A stretch of 60,924 bases of DNA from Elusimicrobiota bacterium (GCA_003153935.1 PMCA01000005.1:1-60924); one strand, 5' to 3'; shown: positions 25,399 through 35,871, counted from the stretch's first letter. The notes: generated from the letters alone by a model not told the origin. Numbers and translations: made by a program.

Positions 25399-26352
25399 TT
25401 GGAGAAAAAAGCTACACGTTACGGATACTCTGAAGCCCTGCTGGAAATGGGAGCGGTCGACCAGAATATAGTTGTTCTGGACGCTGACCTGAGCCGTTCT
25501 ACTTCCACTGAGCTATTTATGAAGAAATTCCCGGAAAGATTTTTTAATCTCGGGGTAGCTGAACAAAACCTTATGGGTGTGGCCGGCGGCTTGAGCCTGA
25601 TGGGCAAGATCCCTTTTGCCACCACTTACTCAATATTTGCCAGCGGGCGGGCCTGGGAGCAACTGCGCACCACCGTTTGCTACAGTAACCTGAACGTTAA
25701 GATCGGCGGTTCCCACGCCGGGGTTATGACGGGTCCGGATGGCGCCAGCCATCAGGCTCTGGAAGAGATCACCTTGACCCGGGTCTTGCCTAACCTGACG
25801 GTATTCGTGCCCTGTGATTATATCGAAGCTAAGAAAGCTACTCTGGCTGCGGCGAAAATCAAAGGTCCGGTCTATATCCGTTTAGGCCGGGAAGCTATTC
25901 CGATCATAACAACCGCGGATACGGTTTTTGAACCGGGTCGCGGGATCGTTATGCGCCCTGGCACCGATCTAACTATTATTGCCTGCGGGGTTATGGTCAA
26001 TGAAGCGTTGCAGGCCGCTGTGGCTTTGCAGGAGCGGGGTATTTCCGCCCGGGTAGTTAATTTGCACACTCTGAAACCTTTGGACGAAACCCTGATCGAA
26101 AAATGTGCGCGGGAAACCGGCGCCATAGTTACCGCCGAGGAGCACGAGATCTACGGCGGCCTGGGTGGCGCAATCAGCGAAGCCATCGTCAAGAGTTGGC
26201 CGGTGCCGGTGGAGATGGTCGGCGTCAAAGACCAATTCGGCGAATCCGGCCAACCGGAAGAATTGCTGCGTCATTTTAATTTGAAGGATACGGATATTGT
26301 CGCGGCCGCGGAAAAAGTATTGGCCAGGAAAAATAAAAAACAAGGGATTTAG
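25399..26352 (+). CDS. Transketolase, C-terminal (pyrimidine-binding) subunit
   Basis: This second half of the split transketolase (317 aa) carries the pyrimidine-binding and C-terminal domains. It has the catalytic glutamate region NLGVAEQNLMGVAGG, GSHAGVMTGPDGASHQALE and the C-terminal TAEEHEIYGGLGGA. TTG 25399 is preceded by AAGGAG. Its partner is encoded at 24464. 1-Deoxyxylulose-5-phosphate synthase is a related fold but would be a single long chain. Confidence 0.93.
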   Translation: MEKKATRYGYSEALLEMGAVDQNIVVLDADLSRSTSTELFMKKFPERFFNLGVAEQNLMGVAGGLSLMGKIPFATTYSIFASGRAWEQLRTTVCYSNLNVKIGGSHAGVMTGPDGASHQALEEITLTRVLPNLTVFVPCDYIEAKKATLAAAKIKGPVYIRLGREAIPIITTADTVFEPGRGIVMRPGTDLTIIACGVMVNEALQAAVALQERGISARVVNLHTLKPLDETLIEKCARETGAIVTAEEHEIYGGLGGAISEAIVKSWPVPVEMVGVKDQFGESGQPEELLRHFNLKDTDIVAAAEKVLARKNKKQGI

Positions 26353-26361
26353 TGTGGCTAA

Positions 26362-27543
26362 ATGGCCCGCAGAGTAATATTAATCGTCTTGGACAGTGTT
26401 GGCGTAGGTGAGCTGCCTGACGCGCATTTGTATAATGACCAGGGCTCTAATACGGTAGGTAATTTAGCCAGGGTATTAGGAGGTTTGGTTCTGCCCAACC
26501 TCAGCTCTTTGGGATTGCAGCGCATAGTGGATTTAAAATCGGCAGAGCCGCAAAAGATCACCGGTAGTTACGGCAAAATGGCGGAGAGGTCTCCCGGCAA
26601 GGACACAACCACCGGCCATTGGGAGTTGTCCGGGATAATCCTGGCCCGGGCATTCCCTGTTTACCCTCAGGGGTTCCCCCCGGCTTTGATTCGGGAATTT
26701 GAGCGGCAGATCGGGTGCCGGACCCTGGGTAATATTCCGGCCAGCGGCACCGAGATCATCAAGCAAATGGGCGAAGAACACATAAAGACCGGCTGCCCCA
26801 TTGTTTATACTTCCGCTGACAGCGTTCTGCAGATTGCGGCTCATGAAAAATATTTTGGTTTGGAGAAATTATACCGTATCTGCCAGGTGGCCCGCCAGTT
26901 ATTGACCGGCGAATACGCCGTCGGCCGGGTGATCGCCAGGCCGTTCCTGGGAGAATCTTCCGGAACTTTTCAGCGTACCGCCAACCGGCGGGATTTCTCC
27001 CTCAAACCTCCCCAACCAACCATACTGGATAAATTAAAGGAAAATAATTATTTTGTTTTGGGCATTGGCAAGATCGAAGATATTTTTACCGGCCAGGGGC
27101 TTACGGCCAGCGTGCATATTAAAAATAATGCTGATGGCCTCCGGGAAATAATGACCGGAATGGAGAAAACCCGCGGGAAACCCGGCCTGATCTTCGCCAA
27201 TTTGGTCGATTTCGATATGCTCTATGGGCATCGTAACGATAGCCGGGGCTACGCGGCCGCCTTGCAGGAAGTTGACGCGCAGATACCCGCGATCTGTGGA
27301 CAGCTGGCGCCGGAAGACCTGCTGATCATTACCGCCGACCATGGTTGCGACCCGACCACGGCCAGCACCGATCATTCCCGGGAATATGTGCCATTATTGG
27401 TGTATGGGCAGAAATGCCGGGCGGGGGTTGACCTTGGTATCCGCGCCACCTTTGCGGATGTGGCGCAGAGCCTGGCCGCGTATTTTGGCCTGCCGTCCTG
27501 GCCTCAAGGAGAGAGTTTCCTGGCGGAAATAGGAGTAGTATGA
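26362..27543 (+). CDS. deoB: Phosphopentomutase
   Basis: DeoB converts (deoxy)ribose 1-phosphate to the 5-phosphate, the step after nucleoside phosphorolysis. This 393-aa alkaline-phosphatase-fold enzyme has the metal-site motifs [13 protein letters not shown]-like near the N-terminus ([13 protein letters not shown]), [10 protein letters not shown] with the phospho-accepting threonine, and ADHGCDPTT with [10 protein letters not shown] near the C-terminus. It overlaps the phosphate-transporter gene by 4 bp, and the nucleoside phosphorylases follow. Confidence 0.96.
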   Translation: MARRVILIVLDSVGVGELPDAHLYNDQGSNTVGNLARVLGGLVLPNLSSLGLQRIVDLKSAEPQKITGSYGKMAERSPGKDTTTGHWELSGIILARAFPVYPQGFPPALIREFERQIGCRTLGNIPASGTEIIKQMGEEHIKTGCPIVYTSADSVLQIAAHEKYFGLEKLYRICQVARQLLTGEYAVGRVIARPFLGESSGTFQRTANRRDFSLKPPQPTILDKLKENNYFVLGIGKIEDIFTGQGLTASVHIKNNADGLREIMTGMEKTRGKPGLIFANLVDFDMLYGHRNDSRGYAAALQEVDAQIPAICGQLAPEDLLIITADHGCDPTTASTDHSREYVPLLVYGQKCRAGVDLGIRATFADVAQSLAAYFGLPSWPQGESFLAEIGVV

Positions 27544-28550
27544 GCATCATATTTCTCCTGGTCATCTTGCTGGCTATCGCCTACGATATATTGAACGGAT
27601 ATAATGACGGCGGCAGTATTATCGGCACCCTGGTATCCGCTCCTTTCCTCTCTCCGTTGCGGATCGTGCTGTTCGTCTGTTTCTTTGAGATCTGCGGTAT
27701 TGGCATGATATATTATATCGGGCTGCACATAACCCGCAACCTGATGGCTCTTAGCCTGTCGCCGGTCACCCCGGCGATCGTGCTGGCGGCTCTAACCGCA
27801 GCGGTTATCTGGAAAATAGTGACCATCGGAGCCGGTATCCCGACCTCGTCAGCACATGCCCTGGTAGGCGGGTTGACGGGCGCCATAATGGTCGCTTATG
27901 GTTGGCAGGGCCTGTCCCAGGTGATCTTCAGGAAGATCATTATAATATTGTTATTGACGCCGGTGGCCAGTTTTATCATCGGTTATTTACTGATGCATAT
28001 AGCCTTGTTTTTCTTACGCCGGGCCACGCCGCAGGCCAACAAAATACTGGCGAAAATGCAGCTACTTACCGTGGCCCTGGCCAGTGTCTTACATGGCGCG
28101 ACTGAACCGCAGAAAACTATCGCTGTCTTCGTGCTGGCCCTGGCGGCCTTTGGCTACCAGAATGACCTGCATGCCCCGGTTTGGGTTATCGTCACGGCGG
28201 TGGTGATGATCGCGGTCGGCATCCTGGCCGGAGGCTGGCGCATCGCGAAAACTTTTAACCGGCGCCTGATGAAGATACGGCCGATCGATTCGGTCATAAC
28301 GCAGATCAGCGCCAGCGTGGCCATACTGACCAGCGCTCTTTTAGGCGGTACTTTTTCCACCAGCCAGATCATCGGTTCCAGCATGGTCGGCGCCGGTGCC
28401 GCGCAACAGATGAAGCAGGTAAGTTGGCGGGTAGCGCGCAATATCATGGTAGCCTGGCTGGTCACCATACCGGTTTCCGGTATCCTGGCCGTGATTATCT
28501 GGAAAATCCTGGAATTCTATGTTAAAGCTGGGGGAGGCGTATGGGTTTAA
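27540..28550 (+). CDS. Inorganic phosphate transporter, PiT family
   Basis: The PiT family consists of ion-coupled low-affinity phosphate importers in the inner membrane. The duplicated signature is visible: [11 protein letters not shown] near the N-terminus, the [19 protein letters not shown] motif and [13 protein letters not shown] in the second half. The 336 aa contain about nine to ten membrane segments. It overlaps deoB by 4 bp and the DUF47 gene by 10 bp. Being wedged between phosphorolysis genes, it may supply their phosphate (inference). Confidence 0.93.
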   Translation: MSIIFLLVILLAIAYDILNGYNDGGSIIGTLVSAPFLSPLRIVLFVCFFEICGIGMIYYIGLHITRNLMALSLSPVTPAIVLAALTAAVIWKIVTIGAGIPTSSAHALVGGLTGAIMVAYGWQGLSQVIFRKIIIILLLTPVASFIIGYLLMHIALFFLRRATPQANKILAKMQLLTVALASVLHGATEPQKTIAVFVLALAAFGYQNDLHAPVWVIVTAVVMIAVGILAGGWRIAKTFNRRLMKIRPIDSVITQISASVAILTSALLGGTFSTSQIIGSSMVGAGAAQQMKQVSWRVARNIMVAWLVTIPVSGILAVIIWKILEFYVKAGGGVWV

Positions 28551-29155
28551 GGGAATTCTTTTTTCCTAAAGAAAAAAATTTCAGCAAGTTACTATTGGAC
28601 CAGGCGGATAAAAGCCTGGATGGTATTATCGCCCTGGAAGAGTTTATGCATAAGCCCGGCAGCGAATCGGGTGACAAAGTAAAACGGTTGGAGCAGGACG
28701 CCGATGATATGCGTCACGTGCTGATCGGGGAACTTAACCAGTCTTTTATCACGCCTTTCGATCGGGAAGATATATTTGCCCTGTCGCGGGCGGTGGACGA
28801 TGTGATGGATTACGCCAAGAGCACGGTCGGAGAAATGGTGCTGTTCAATGTGCAGCCCAATGAAGCCTTGATAAAGATGGTAAATATTCTGCGGCGGCAA
28901 GCGGAGGAGATATCCCGGGCGATCTTTCACCTGCAGAGCAAACCTTCCCTGGGCTTGGAGCACGCGCAAAAAGCCAAAAAGCTGGAGAATGAAATGGAGC
29001 GCGCCTACCAGGAAGCGCTGGCGGAATTATTCAAGGAGAAGGACACTATCTATATCTTGAAAATGCGAGAGATCTACCGGCATTTATCCAATGCCGCTGA
29101 CCGGGCCGACGAGGCCGGTAATATTATCGGGGATATTGTGGTGAAATTGACATGA
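28541..29155 (+). CDS. DUF47 (PhoU-like) Pit accessory protein
   Basis: This 204-aa all-helical protein is of the DUF47/PhoU-like family, which typically neighbours and regulates Pit transporters. The helical repeats contain LEQDADDMRH (a PhoU-type metal-binding acidic motif) early, FDREDIFALSRAVDDVMDYA in the middle and LSNAADRADEAGNIIGDIV at the end. It overlaps the transporter upstream and punA downstream by 4 bp. Confidence 0.9.
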   Translation: MGLREFFFPKEKNFSKLLLDQADKSLDGIIALEEFMHKPGSESGDKVKRLEQDADDMRHVLIGELNQSFITPFDREDIFALSRAVDDVMDYAKSTVGEMVLFNVQPNEALIKMVNILRRQAEEISRAIFHLQSKPSLGLEHAQKAKKLENEMERAYQEALAELFKEKDTIYILKMREIYRHLSNAADRADEAGNIIGDIVVKLT

Positions 29156-29958
29156 TCAGGACAAAAATCGAGCAAGCCCTGAAGATGATCCAGATGAAGA
29201 AAGAGATTAAGCCAGAGGTAGGCATAATACTGGGGTCCGGCCTGGGAGTGCTGGCGGAGGAAGTGGAAAACAAGGCCGTTATCCCGTTCATGGAAATTCC
29301 TTATTTTGTGTCTTCCACCGTGGAAGGGCATGAGGGCGTGCTGGTGCTCGGCACCCTGGCCGGCAAGGACGTGGTCATTATGCGCGGCCGCCTCCACTAT
29401 TACGAAGGCTACAGCCTGGACGAAATAACTTTCCCGGTCCAGGTAATGAAAGCGCTCGGAATCAGGACTTTGGTCTTGACCAACGCTAGCGGCGCCATTA
29501 ATCCATCCTATGAACCGGGGGACCTGGTGCTGATCAAGGACCATATCAATTTTATGGGGGTTAATCCCATGCGCGCGGATAAAGGAGAATCAGATAATTT
29601 CCTGGACCTGACCAACGTATACTCCGCCGCATTGGGGAAAATTGCCAAAAGCGAAGCCAAAAAACTCAAGATCAAATTACAGGACGGTATTTATATAGCG
29701 GTAAGCGGTCCGACCTACGAAACGCCTGCTGAAATACAGTTCTTTAATAAGATCGGCGCGGATATGGTGGGCATGTCCACGGTTCCGGAAGCTATTATCG
29801 CCCGGTCGCTGGGCCTGGAGATACTGGGGCTGGCCTGCATCACCAATAAAGCCGCCGGCATCGGGGCCAGGCATACCCATCAAACGACTTTAGCGGTGGC
29901 GCAGAAGATAAGTTATAACTTGAACCGGGTAATAAAAAACGTGCTGAAGAAAATATAA
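29152..29958 (+). CDS. punA: Purine nucleoside phosphorylase (trimeric type)
   Basis: This enzyme phosphorolyses inosine, guanosine and deoxy forms to base plus (deoxy)ribose 1-phosphate. The 268-aa trimeric-class features are GSGLG near the N-terminus, GRLHYYEGY, LTNASGAINPSYEPGD, the MVGMSTVPEAI segment and CITNKAAG, with the asparagine typical of 6-oxopurine specificity. It overlaps the DUF47 gene by 4 bp, and its sugar product feeds deoB upstream. Confidence 0.94.
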   Translation: MIRTKIEQALKMIQMKKEIKPEVGIILGSGLGVLAEEVENKAVIPFMEIPYFVSSTVEGHEGVLVLGTLAGKDVVIMRGRLHYYEGYSLDEITFPVQVMKALGIRTLVLTNASGAINPSYEPGDLVLIKDHINFMGVNPMRADKGESDNFLDLTNVYSAALGKIAKSEAKKLKIKLQDGIYIAVSGPTYETPAEIQFFNKIGADMVGMSTVPEAIIARSLGLEILGLACITNKAAGIGARHTHQTTLAVAQKISYNLNRVIKNVLKKI

Positions 29959-29972
29959 GAAGCAGGACACCG

Positions 29973-31256
29973 ATGCATTTTCTGGAAATATTGATCAAAA
30001 AAAGAAACGGCCGGAAATTGAGTCCCGGGGAAATTAATTATACCGTGAGCAATTACACCGCGGGAAATATTCCAGATTACCAGATGGCTGCGTGGCTCAT
30101 GGCTGTTTATTTCCGGGGATTAGATGAACAGGAAACAGCGGCGTTGACTGCCGCTATGGCCGGATCCGGTCAGATATTGAAAGTGGCGCCTGGCCGGGGA
30201 GCATTCATCGATAAACATTCTACCGGAGGCGTGGGAGACGGTACATCCTTAGTCCTGGCTCCTCTGGTGGCGGCCGCGGGAGTGCCGGTCCTGATGGTAA
30301 GCGGCCGGGGACTGGGACATACCGGCGGTACACTGGATAAATTAGAGAGTGTTCCCGGTTTGCGGACGGATCTGACCGCGGCGCGGGCCTTGCGGCAAGT
30401 CCGGTGCATAGGCGTAGCCATGATCGGCCAAACCGCGCAATTAGCCCCGGCGGATAAGAAGATCTACGCTCTGCGCGATGCCACCGGCACCGTGGAAAAT
30501 ATATCTTTGATCTGCGCCAGCATCCTTAGCAAGAAGATCGCGGTGGGGATCAAAGGTTTGGTGCTGGATGTTAAGTGCGGGAATGGAGCTTTTATGAAAG
30601 ATTTTCCCGGGGCCTGTAAGCTGGCGGGCCTGTTAATGAAGATAGGGCGCGCCCGGGGATTAAAGAGCAAAGTCCTGGTCACAGATATGAACCAGCCCTT
30701 GGGTAACGCTATCGGTAATAGCCTGGAGATAGCCCAGGCCCTGGAAGTCCTGCAGGGACGCGGGCCGGACGATTTCCGGGAGTTAACCCTGGCTTTAGGA
30801 GCGGAAATGCTCATACTGGGCAAAAAAGCTAAAGATAAGCAGACGGCGATAACTGTGTTATCGCGCTTATTATCTACCGGGCAAGCGCTGAACAAATTCC
30901 GGGAGATGATAAAAGCTCAAGGCGGCAAAATCGATAAATTACCTAGTGCCAAATATAAAACCAGTATCCTGGCAAAAAAAGGCGGCTATATCCGTAGTTT
31001 CGATACCTGCGCCATAGGATTGACAGCGACTTTGTTAGGCGCGGGACGGCAAACGAAAGAGGATCGCGTGGATCCTGCCGCCGGGATCTGGCTTAACAAG
31101 AAATTAGGGGACCGGGTCGTTCCGGGAGAGGTTTTGGGGGAGTTTCACTATAACCGGACCCTGCCGCTGAAAGCGATCGAGCAAAGATTCGTACAGGCCA
31201 TAACCATCGGCAGCGACAGACCCACAGTAAAGCCATTAATAATGGAAAGGTGGTAA
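29973..31256 (+). CDS. Pyrimidine-nucleoside / thymidine phosphorylase
   Basis: The 427-aa protein belongs to the thymidine/pyrimidine-nucleoside phosphorylase family. It has the phosphate-binding KHSTGGVGDGTSLVL region and the family signature VSGRGLGHTGGTLDKLES, then TVENISLICASILSKK. The length fits the bacterial Pdp/DeoA group. Substrate choice (uridine and thymidine versus thymidine only) is not readable with certainty. Cytidine deaminase at 36786 would convert cytidine into its substrate. It lies 14 bp after punA. Confidence 0.92.
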   Translation: MHFLEILIKKRNGRKLSPGEINYTVSNYTAGNIPDYQMAAWLMAVYFRGLDEQETAALTAAMAGSGQILKVAPGRGAFIDKHSTGGVGDGTSLVLAPLVAAAGVPVLMVSGRGLGHTGGTLDKLESVPGLRTDLTAARALRQVRCIGVAMIGQTAQLAPADKKIYALRDATGTVENISLICASILSKKIAVGIKGLVLDVKCGNGAFMKDFPGACKLAGLLMKIGRARGLKSKVLVTDMNQPLGNAIGNSLEIAQALEVLQGRGPDDFRELTLALGAEMLILGKKAKDKQTAITVLSRLLSTGQALNKFREMIKAQGGKIDKLPSAKYKTSILAKKGGYIRSFDTCAIGLTATLLGAGRQTKEDRVDPAAGIWLNKKLGDRVVPGEVLGEFHYNRTLPLKAIEQRFVQAITIGSDRPTVKPLIMERW

Positions 31257-31265
31257 AGAAAATCC

Positions 31266-32711
31266 ATGGCCGATGAAAATATTAACCAAGAAAATTTGCT
31301 AAGAAAATTAGCCGAGGGTGAAGCCGCTTTACACGAATCCCACAAACAGGAGGCGCGATTTCGGTCGGTGATAAGCACGGCCACCGACGCCATTATATGC
31401 GCCGACCTGGCGGGGAATGTGATGGTGTGGAACGACGCGGCCGAGAACGTCTTTGGCTTTACCCCGGAAGATATGATCAACCAATCACTTACGGTAATAA
31501 TGGCTCCTCCCTGGAATGGGATCTTTCAAACCGAGCTGGAGCGCATAATCAGCACCGGTCACTCCGAATATCTGGGTAAAACTTTCGAAGCCAGGGGGGG
31601 TAAGAAAAATGGACAGCAATTCCCCGCCGAAGTAACTGTTTCCCTGTGGGAAGCGAAAGAGGAGTCATTCCTGACCTTCATTATCAGGGATATATCGGAG
31701 CGTAAGGAAGCGGAAGAGGAGATGCTGGAGTTTACCAGCTACCTGGATAAGATCATTAACTCTATAGCCGATCCGATCTTTGTCAAGGATGAAAAACATC
31801 GCTGGGTATTGCTGAATAACGCGCTCTGCGATTTTCTCGGTTATAAGCAGGAAGAACTTATTGGCCGTTCTGATTTTGATTTCTTTCCCAAAGAACAGGC
31901 GCAGGTGTTTTGGGATAGGGATGAAGTGGTTCTTGCCACCGGCAAAGAAAACACCAACGAAGAACAAATTACGAACGCCAACGGCGCCATTCGCACTATT
32001 GTGACCAAAAAGACCCTCTATACCGATAAGAAGGGGCGTAAATATTTAGTCGGCATCATCCGCGACATTACTGACCAGAATATGGTGGGGGATTCGCTGA
32101 AAGAAAGCTATGATAAATTACAGCGGACCTTGATCGGTACGGCTGATGCTTTAGCCACCGCCCTGGAAAAGAGGGATCCTTATACCGCCGGCCATGAGAA
32201 AAGAGTAGCTAAAGTCGCCTGCGCCATCGCCGCGGAGCTGGGCTACGCCCAGGAGCAGATAGACGGGATCAGGATCACCGCTTTTTTACACGACATCGGG
32301 AAAATAGTCGTGCCGGCGGAAATCCTGTCCAAGCCCAGCAAGCTGAACGAATACGAATATAGTATCGTCAAAACCCATCCGGAAGTGGGTTACGATATTT
32401 TAAAAGGACTGGAATTTCCCTGGCCGGTAGCAAAAATAGTCTTGCAGCATCACGAGCGCTTGAACGGTAGCGGATATCCCAACGGTCTGAATGGCGCGAA
32501 CATGCTGCCCGAAGCCAAAATATTGGCGGTAGCAGACGTAGTTGAGGCCATGGTCTCGCATCGTCCTTACCGGCCGGCCAAAACCATAGACGAGGCGTTG
32601 CAGGAGATAACCCAGAACCGTGATATTCTTTATGACCCGAAAGTGGTGGACGCCTGTGTGACTGTTTTCCGGGAAAAACATTTTACTTTTGACGTTAAAC
32701 CGGGGCCATGA
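31266..32711 (+). CDS. PAS-PAS-HD-GYP sensor protein (putative c-di-GMP phosphodiesterase)
   Basis: A coiled N-terminus leads into two PAS domains (about residues 27-150 and 155-275, each ending in IRDIS/IRDIT-type segments) and an HD-GYP domain (about 285-475). The HD-GYP domain has HDIGK and HHERLNGSGYP, both intact. It should degrade c-di-GMP under control of small-molecule or redox sensing by PAS. It is soluble, with no membrane segment seen. It starts 9 bp after the pyrimidine phosphorylase, and its relation to that operon is unclear. Confidence 0.9.
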   Translation: MADENINQENLLRKLAEGEAALHESHKQEARFRSVISTATDAIICADLAGNVMVWNDAAENVFGFTPEDMINQSLTVIMAPPWNGIFQTELERIISTGHSEYLGKTFEARGGKKNGQQFPAEVTVSLWEAKEESFLTFIIRDISERKEAEEEMLEFTSYLDKIINSIADPIFVKDEKHRWVLLNNALCDFLGYKQEELIGRSDFDFFPKEQAQVFWDRDEVVLATGKENTNEEQITNANGAIRTIVTKKTLYTDKKGRKYLVGIIRDITDQNMVGDSLKESYDKLQRTLIGTADALATALEKRDPYTAGHEKRVAKVACAIAAELGYAQEQIDGIRITAFLHDIGKIVVPAEILSKPSKLNEYEYSIVKTHPEVGYDILKGLEFPWPVAKIVLQHHERLNGSGYPNGLNGANMLPEAKILAVADVVEAMVSHRPYRPAKTIDEALQEITQNRDILYDPKVVDACVTVFREKHFTFDVKPGP

Positions 32712-32766
32712 AAAAGGAAGCCTTTAAAACAAAGGATAAAACTAAGATTAGGGGGCAGGAAAAAGA

Positions 32767-34962
32767 ATGATAGTCCATAAGACTAACAGCCTTGGTAAGA
32801 ATAGGATGTTCTCCCCCCTGGCGGTTTCGTTGTTCGCGCTGGGGATCTTCTGGTTGGCCTTTTTCTTCGCTGTCATAATCAACAACCGTTACTTTCTCTT
32901 TGGTGATATAGCTTATTTTTCCCTGCCTTGGCATAAGGCCTTGGCCGAGGCGCTGCGGCATGGCCGCCTGCCTTTCTGGTTGACCCAGATTTTCGGCGGC
33001 TTCCCGTTATTGGCGGAAGGCCAAGCTGGCGCCCTTTATCCGCTAACCATCTTTTTTCACTGGTTCCTGGCTAATGAATACGCTTTAAGCCTGCTGCTGG
33101 TATTCCATTTCCTGCTGGCCGGATTATTCACCCATCTGTATGCCAGGGAACTGGGTATGGAGGAAGCGGCGGCTTTACTATCGGGCCTGGTCTATGCGTT
33201 CGGCGGTTTTTTTATTACGCGCCTGATGCAAACCAGCGTTATATTCAGCGCTGCCTGGCTGCCATTGGGCTTGTATTTTTTGGAGAAGTATTTCCTGGCC
33301 CGGAACTACCGTCAGTTGCTCCCACTCGCTATCGTTATCGCCCTGCAGTGCCTGGCCGGAAACTTCACGGTCTGCTGGTATTCCCTGATCGTTTACATAC
33401 TTTACTTCGCCTGGTTTTGGTCCAAAGAAAAATTGCCGGTTAAGGAAGCCGGTTATTTCACCGGTATCCTGCTTTTAGGATTGGGTCTGGCGGGAGCGCA
33501 ACTGGTTCCGGCCAGGGAGTTTTGGCTGAATTCCGTTAATTCCCAACCCGGTCTCTCCTTTCCTTTGCTCAACCTGGTCACTTACGTTTTCCCCAACTTT
33601 TTCGGCCTGCAAACACCGACCAGCAATTATTTTTATTATGGACAGTATCATTATTGGGACCTGGCCGTTTATATCGGTGTCGCGCCCTTGATACTGGTCC
33701 TGGTGGCGTTGGTATTCCGGATAACTAAGCACATGAATTTTTTCATTGTTTTATGCCTGGGCGCTTTTATACTCTCTCTGGGGCAGCATTCCCAGGGGAT
33801 TACCGGTTACCTGTTCATCGAGAGTTTCGGCCTGGCTATCCTGTCCGGCCTGGGCTTGAAGATCCTGCTGTTGAAAAAAGAAAACTACAGCATTGTCTTG
33901 AAAAAGATCTACGTCTGGCTGGGAAAATTTTTACTGATGCTGTTCGCCAGCGGTTACCTGTTGATACTGCTCGGGGTAGACCGCGTGGCCAGGCTGGCTG
34001 TCGCACTAGGCGGCGGGACTTACGAAAAGATGGCGGTTTGGGCCGACCAGGTGGTCGGCGGGCTGCAGTATTCCTTAAACATACTCAATATCCACCTTTA
34101 TGTGCAATTGATCCTGTTGTTCCTGATCTATTGGGTGATAAAAGGATTCCTTTTTGGCGAACTTAAAACCAGGGTTTTCCAGGCTATCATAGTCCTGCTG
34201 GTCATGTTCGACCTGTATTACTTCGGCGTAGGCTATAACGCCACCACCCGTAACGAGCAGATACTGCCATCGGTGCGACTGCTGAGCATTCTGCGCAACG
34301 ATCCCAGCTATTTCCGCATCTATAATTATAAGATGCCGCGTGATTACGAAGTATTGGGACCGGAATTCAATCTGGTGCCTAATCTGAATATGCTCTGGAA
34401 CATAGAAGAAATAAACGGCTATGCCCCGCGGGAATTGAAAGCGGTAAACGAGCTATTGGGAATTGTGGCCCGGACGGATATCAAGACCGCATTACCGCTG
34501 TTGGGGAAGATGAACGTGAAATATATACTTACTACCGATCCGATCAGATTTGCCGCCCTGAAAGAAGTTTTTCATGATTCCCGGCTCTATGTTTATGAAA
34601 ATTTTTTCTTTAAAGACCGGGCTTTCTTCGTCAAACATGCCCATAGCCAGCCGCTCATTACCGTTTACCAGAATAACGAGGTTAAGATCATAACCAATAA
34701 TCCCGAGCCGGATACCCTGGTCCTGATGGATGCTTATTATCCGGGCTGGAAGGCCTATGTGGATAAACAAAGTGTACCGGTCAGGGAATATGATAACGTT
34801 TTCCGGCAGATAGACCTGCCGGGTGGCAAGCATGAAGTTATATACCGCTACCAGCCGGTTTCCTGGTATTTAGGGTTGGGCCTGAGCCTGCTATCCTTAG
34901 CGGCGCTGATCACGCTCTGGATTTTTAATCGTTTGAGTAATAAACGCCGGTTGCTAAGCTGA
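32767..34962 (+). CDS. YfhO-family multi-spanning membrane protein
   Basis: The 731-aa protein has about 11-13 membrane segments and an early acidic loop (FGDIAYFSLPWHKALAEA), compatible with a GT-C-like glycosyltransferase fold. It ends in the extracytoplasmic domain typical of YfhO proteins (LVLMDAYYPGWKAYVDK, then LPGGKHEVIYRY) and a final membrane helix. YfhO-type proteins are linked to glycosylation of envelope polymers such as lipoteichoic acid in Firmicutes; the substrate here is unknown. ATG 32767 is 56 bp after the preceding gene. Confidence 0.82.
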   Translation: MIVHKTNSLGKNRMFSPLAVSLFALGIFWLAFFFAVIINNRYFLFGDIAYFSLPWHKALAEALRHGRLPFWLTQIFGGFPLLAEGQAGALYPLTIFFHWFLANEYALSLLLVFHFLLAGLFTHLYARELGMEEAAALLSGLVYAFGGFFITRLMQTSVIFSAAWLPLGLYFLEKYFLARNYRQLLPLAIVIALQCLAGNFTVCWYSLIVYILYFAWFWSKEKLPVKEAGYFTGILLLGLGLAGAQLVPAREFWLNSVNSQPGLSFPLLNLVTYVFPNFFGLQTPTSNYFYYGQYHYWDLAVYIGVAPLILVLVALVFRITKHMNFFIVLCLGAFILSLGQHSQGITGYLFIESFGLAILSGLGLKILLLKKENYSIVLKKIYVWLGKFLLMLFASGYLLILLGVDRVARLAVALGGGTYEKMAVWADQVVGGLQYSLNILNIHLYVQLILLFLIYWVIKGFLFGELKTRVFQAIIVLLVMFDLYYFGVGYNATTRNEQILPSVRLLSILRNDPSYFRIYNYKMPRDYEVLGPEFNLVPNLNMLWNIEEINGYAPRELKAVNELLGIVARTDIKTALPLLGKMNVKYILTTDPIRFAALKEVFHDSRLYVYENFFFKDRAFFVKHAHSQPLITVYQNNEVKIITNNPEPDTLVLMDAYYPGWKAYVDKQSVPVREYDNVFRQIDLPGGKHEVIYRYQPVSWYLGLGLSLLSLAALITLWIFNRLSNKRRLLS

Positions 34963-34994
34963 ACCAGTGACTAAAATAGAGAGGGGAGTAATTA

Positions 34995-35858
34995 ATGGAA
35001 AAGGTTGATTTAGGCATTATCGGGGGCAGCGGTCTTTATGATATGGAGGGGTTGGTTAATCTCCAGCCGGTTACGGTAGAAACTCCGTTCGGCAGCCCCA
35101 GCGATGAATATATGATAGGCGAGTTGAACGGGAAAAGGATCGCTTTCCTGCCGCGCCACGCGCGGGGACACCGGATCATGCCTTCGGAGATAAATTTCCG
35201 CGCCAATATTTATGGTTTCAAGAAATTAGGAGTGGAACGCATAATCTCGGTCAGCGCTGTAGGCAGTATGAAGGAGAACATCCGGCCGGGAGACATCGTC
35301 ATAGTCAGCCAGTTCTTTGATAAGACCACCAAAAGGGTCTCCACCTTTTTCGGCCAGGGACTGGTGGCCCATGTAGGTATGTCGGATCCGGTCTGCCCGG
35401 AACTTAGCAAGTTATTACTCGCGGCGGGGAAGAAATTGAAATTCAACATGCACCAGGGCGGTACTTACCTGTGTATTGAAGGTCCACAGTTTTCCACCCG
35501 GGGAGAAAGCCATGTGTACCGGCAGTGGGGCGTCGATGTGATCGGCATGACCAATATCCCCGAAGCCAAACTGGCGCGCGAAGCGGAGATCTGTTACGCT
35601 ACTATAGCCCTGGCGACCGATTATGATTGCTGGCGGTCCAGCGAGGCAGCGGTGACCGCCGACGCGGTCGTTAAAGTGTTGATGGAAAATGTTTCCAAGT
35701 CCAAAGCCTTGCTTAAGGAAGTTATCGCTAAGTTGCCGACCGGCCGCGATTGCCACTGCGGCCAGGCTTTAGAGAACGCCATTATTACCGACCGGAATAA
35801 AATACCGGCCAAGATCAAAAGTCAGCTGGATATAATTGTAGGAAAGTATTTGAAATAA
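34995..35858 (+). CDS. mtnP: S-methyl-5'-thioadenosine phosphorylase
   Basis: MTAP cleaves methylthioadenosine, a by-product of S-adenosylmethionine use, to adenine and methylthioribose 1-phosphate. The 287-aa protein has [11 protein letters not shown] at the N-terminus, [20 protein letters not shown], the SAVGSM phosphate region and [17 protein letters not shown], with ATDYDCW near the C-terminus. A GAGGGGAG site precedes ATG 34995. A PfkB-family kinase follows after 13 bp. Confidence 0.92.
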   Translation: MEKVDLGIIGGSGLYDMEGLVNLQPVTVETPFGSPSDEYMIGELNGKRIAFLPRHARGHRIMPSEINFRANIYGFKKLGVERIISVSAVGSMKENIRPGDIVIVSQFFDKTTKRVSTFFGQGLVAHVGMSDPVCPELSKLLLAAGKKLKFNMHQGGTYLCIEGPQFSTRGESHVYRQWGVDVIGMTNIPEAKLAREAEICYATIALATDYDCWRSSEAAVTADAVVKVLMENVSKSKALLKEVIAKLPTGRDCHCGQALENAIITDRNKIPAKIKSQLDIIVGKYLK

Positions 35859-35871
35859 GGGAGGATCGGAT

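Noticed and set aside
32708-32770. A 20-codon ORF between the PAS-HD-GYP gene and the YfhO gene
   Set aside because: It overlaps the ends of both neighbours, is Lys/Glu biased as expected for a purine-rich leader, and has no own ribosome-binding site.
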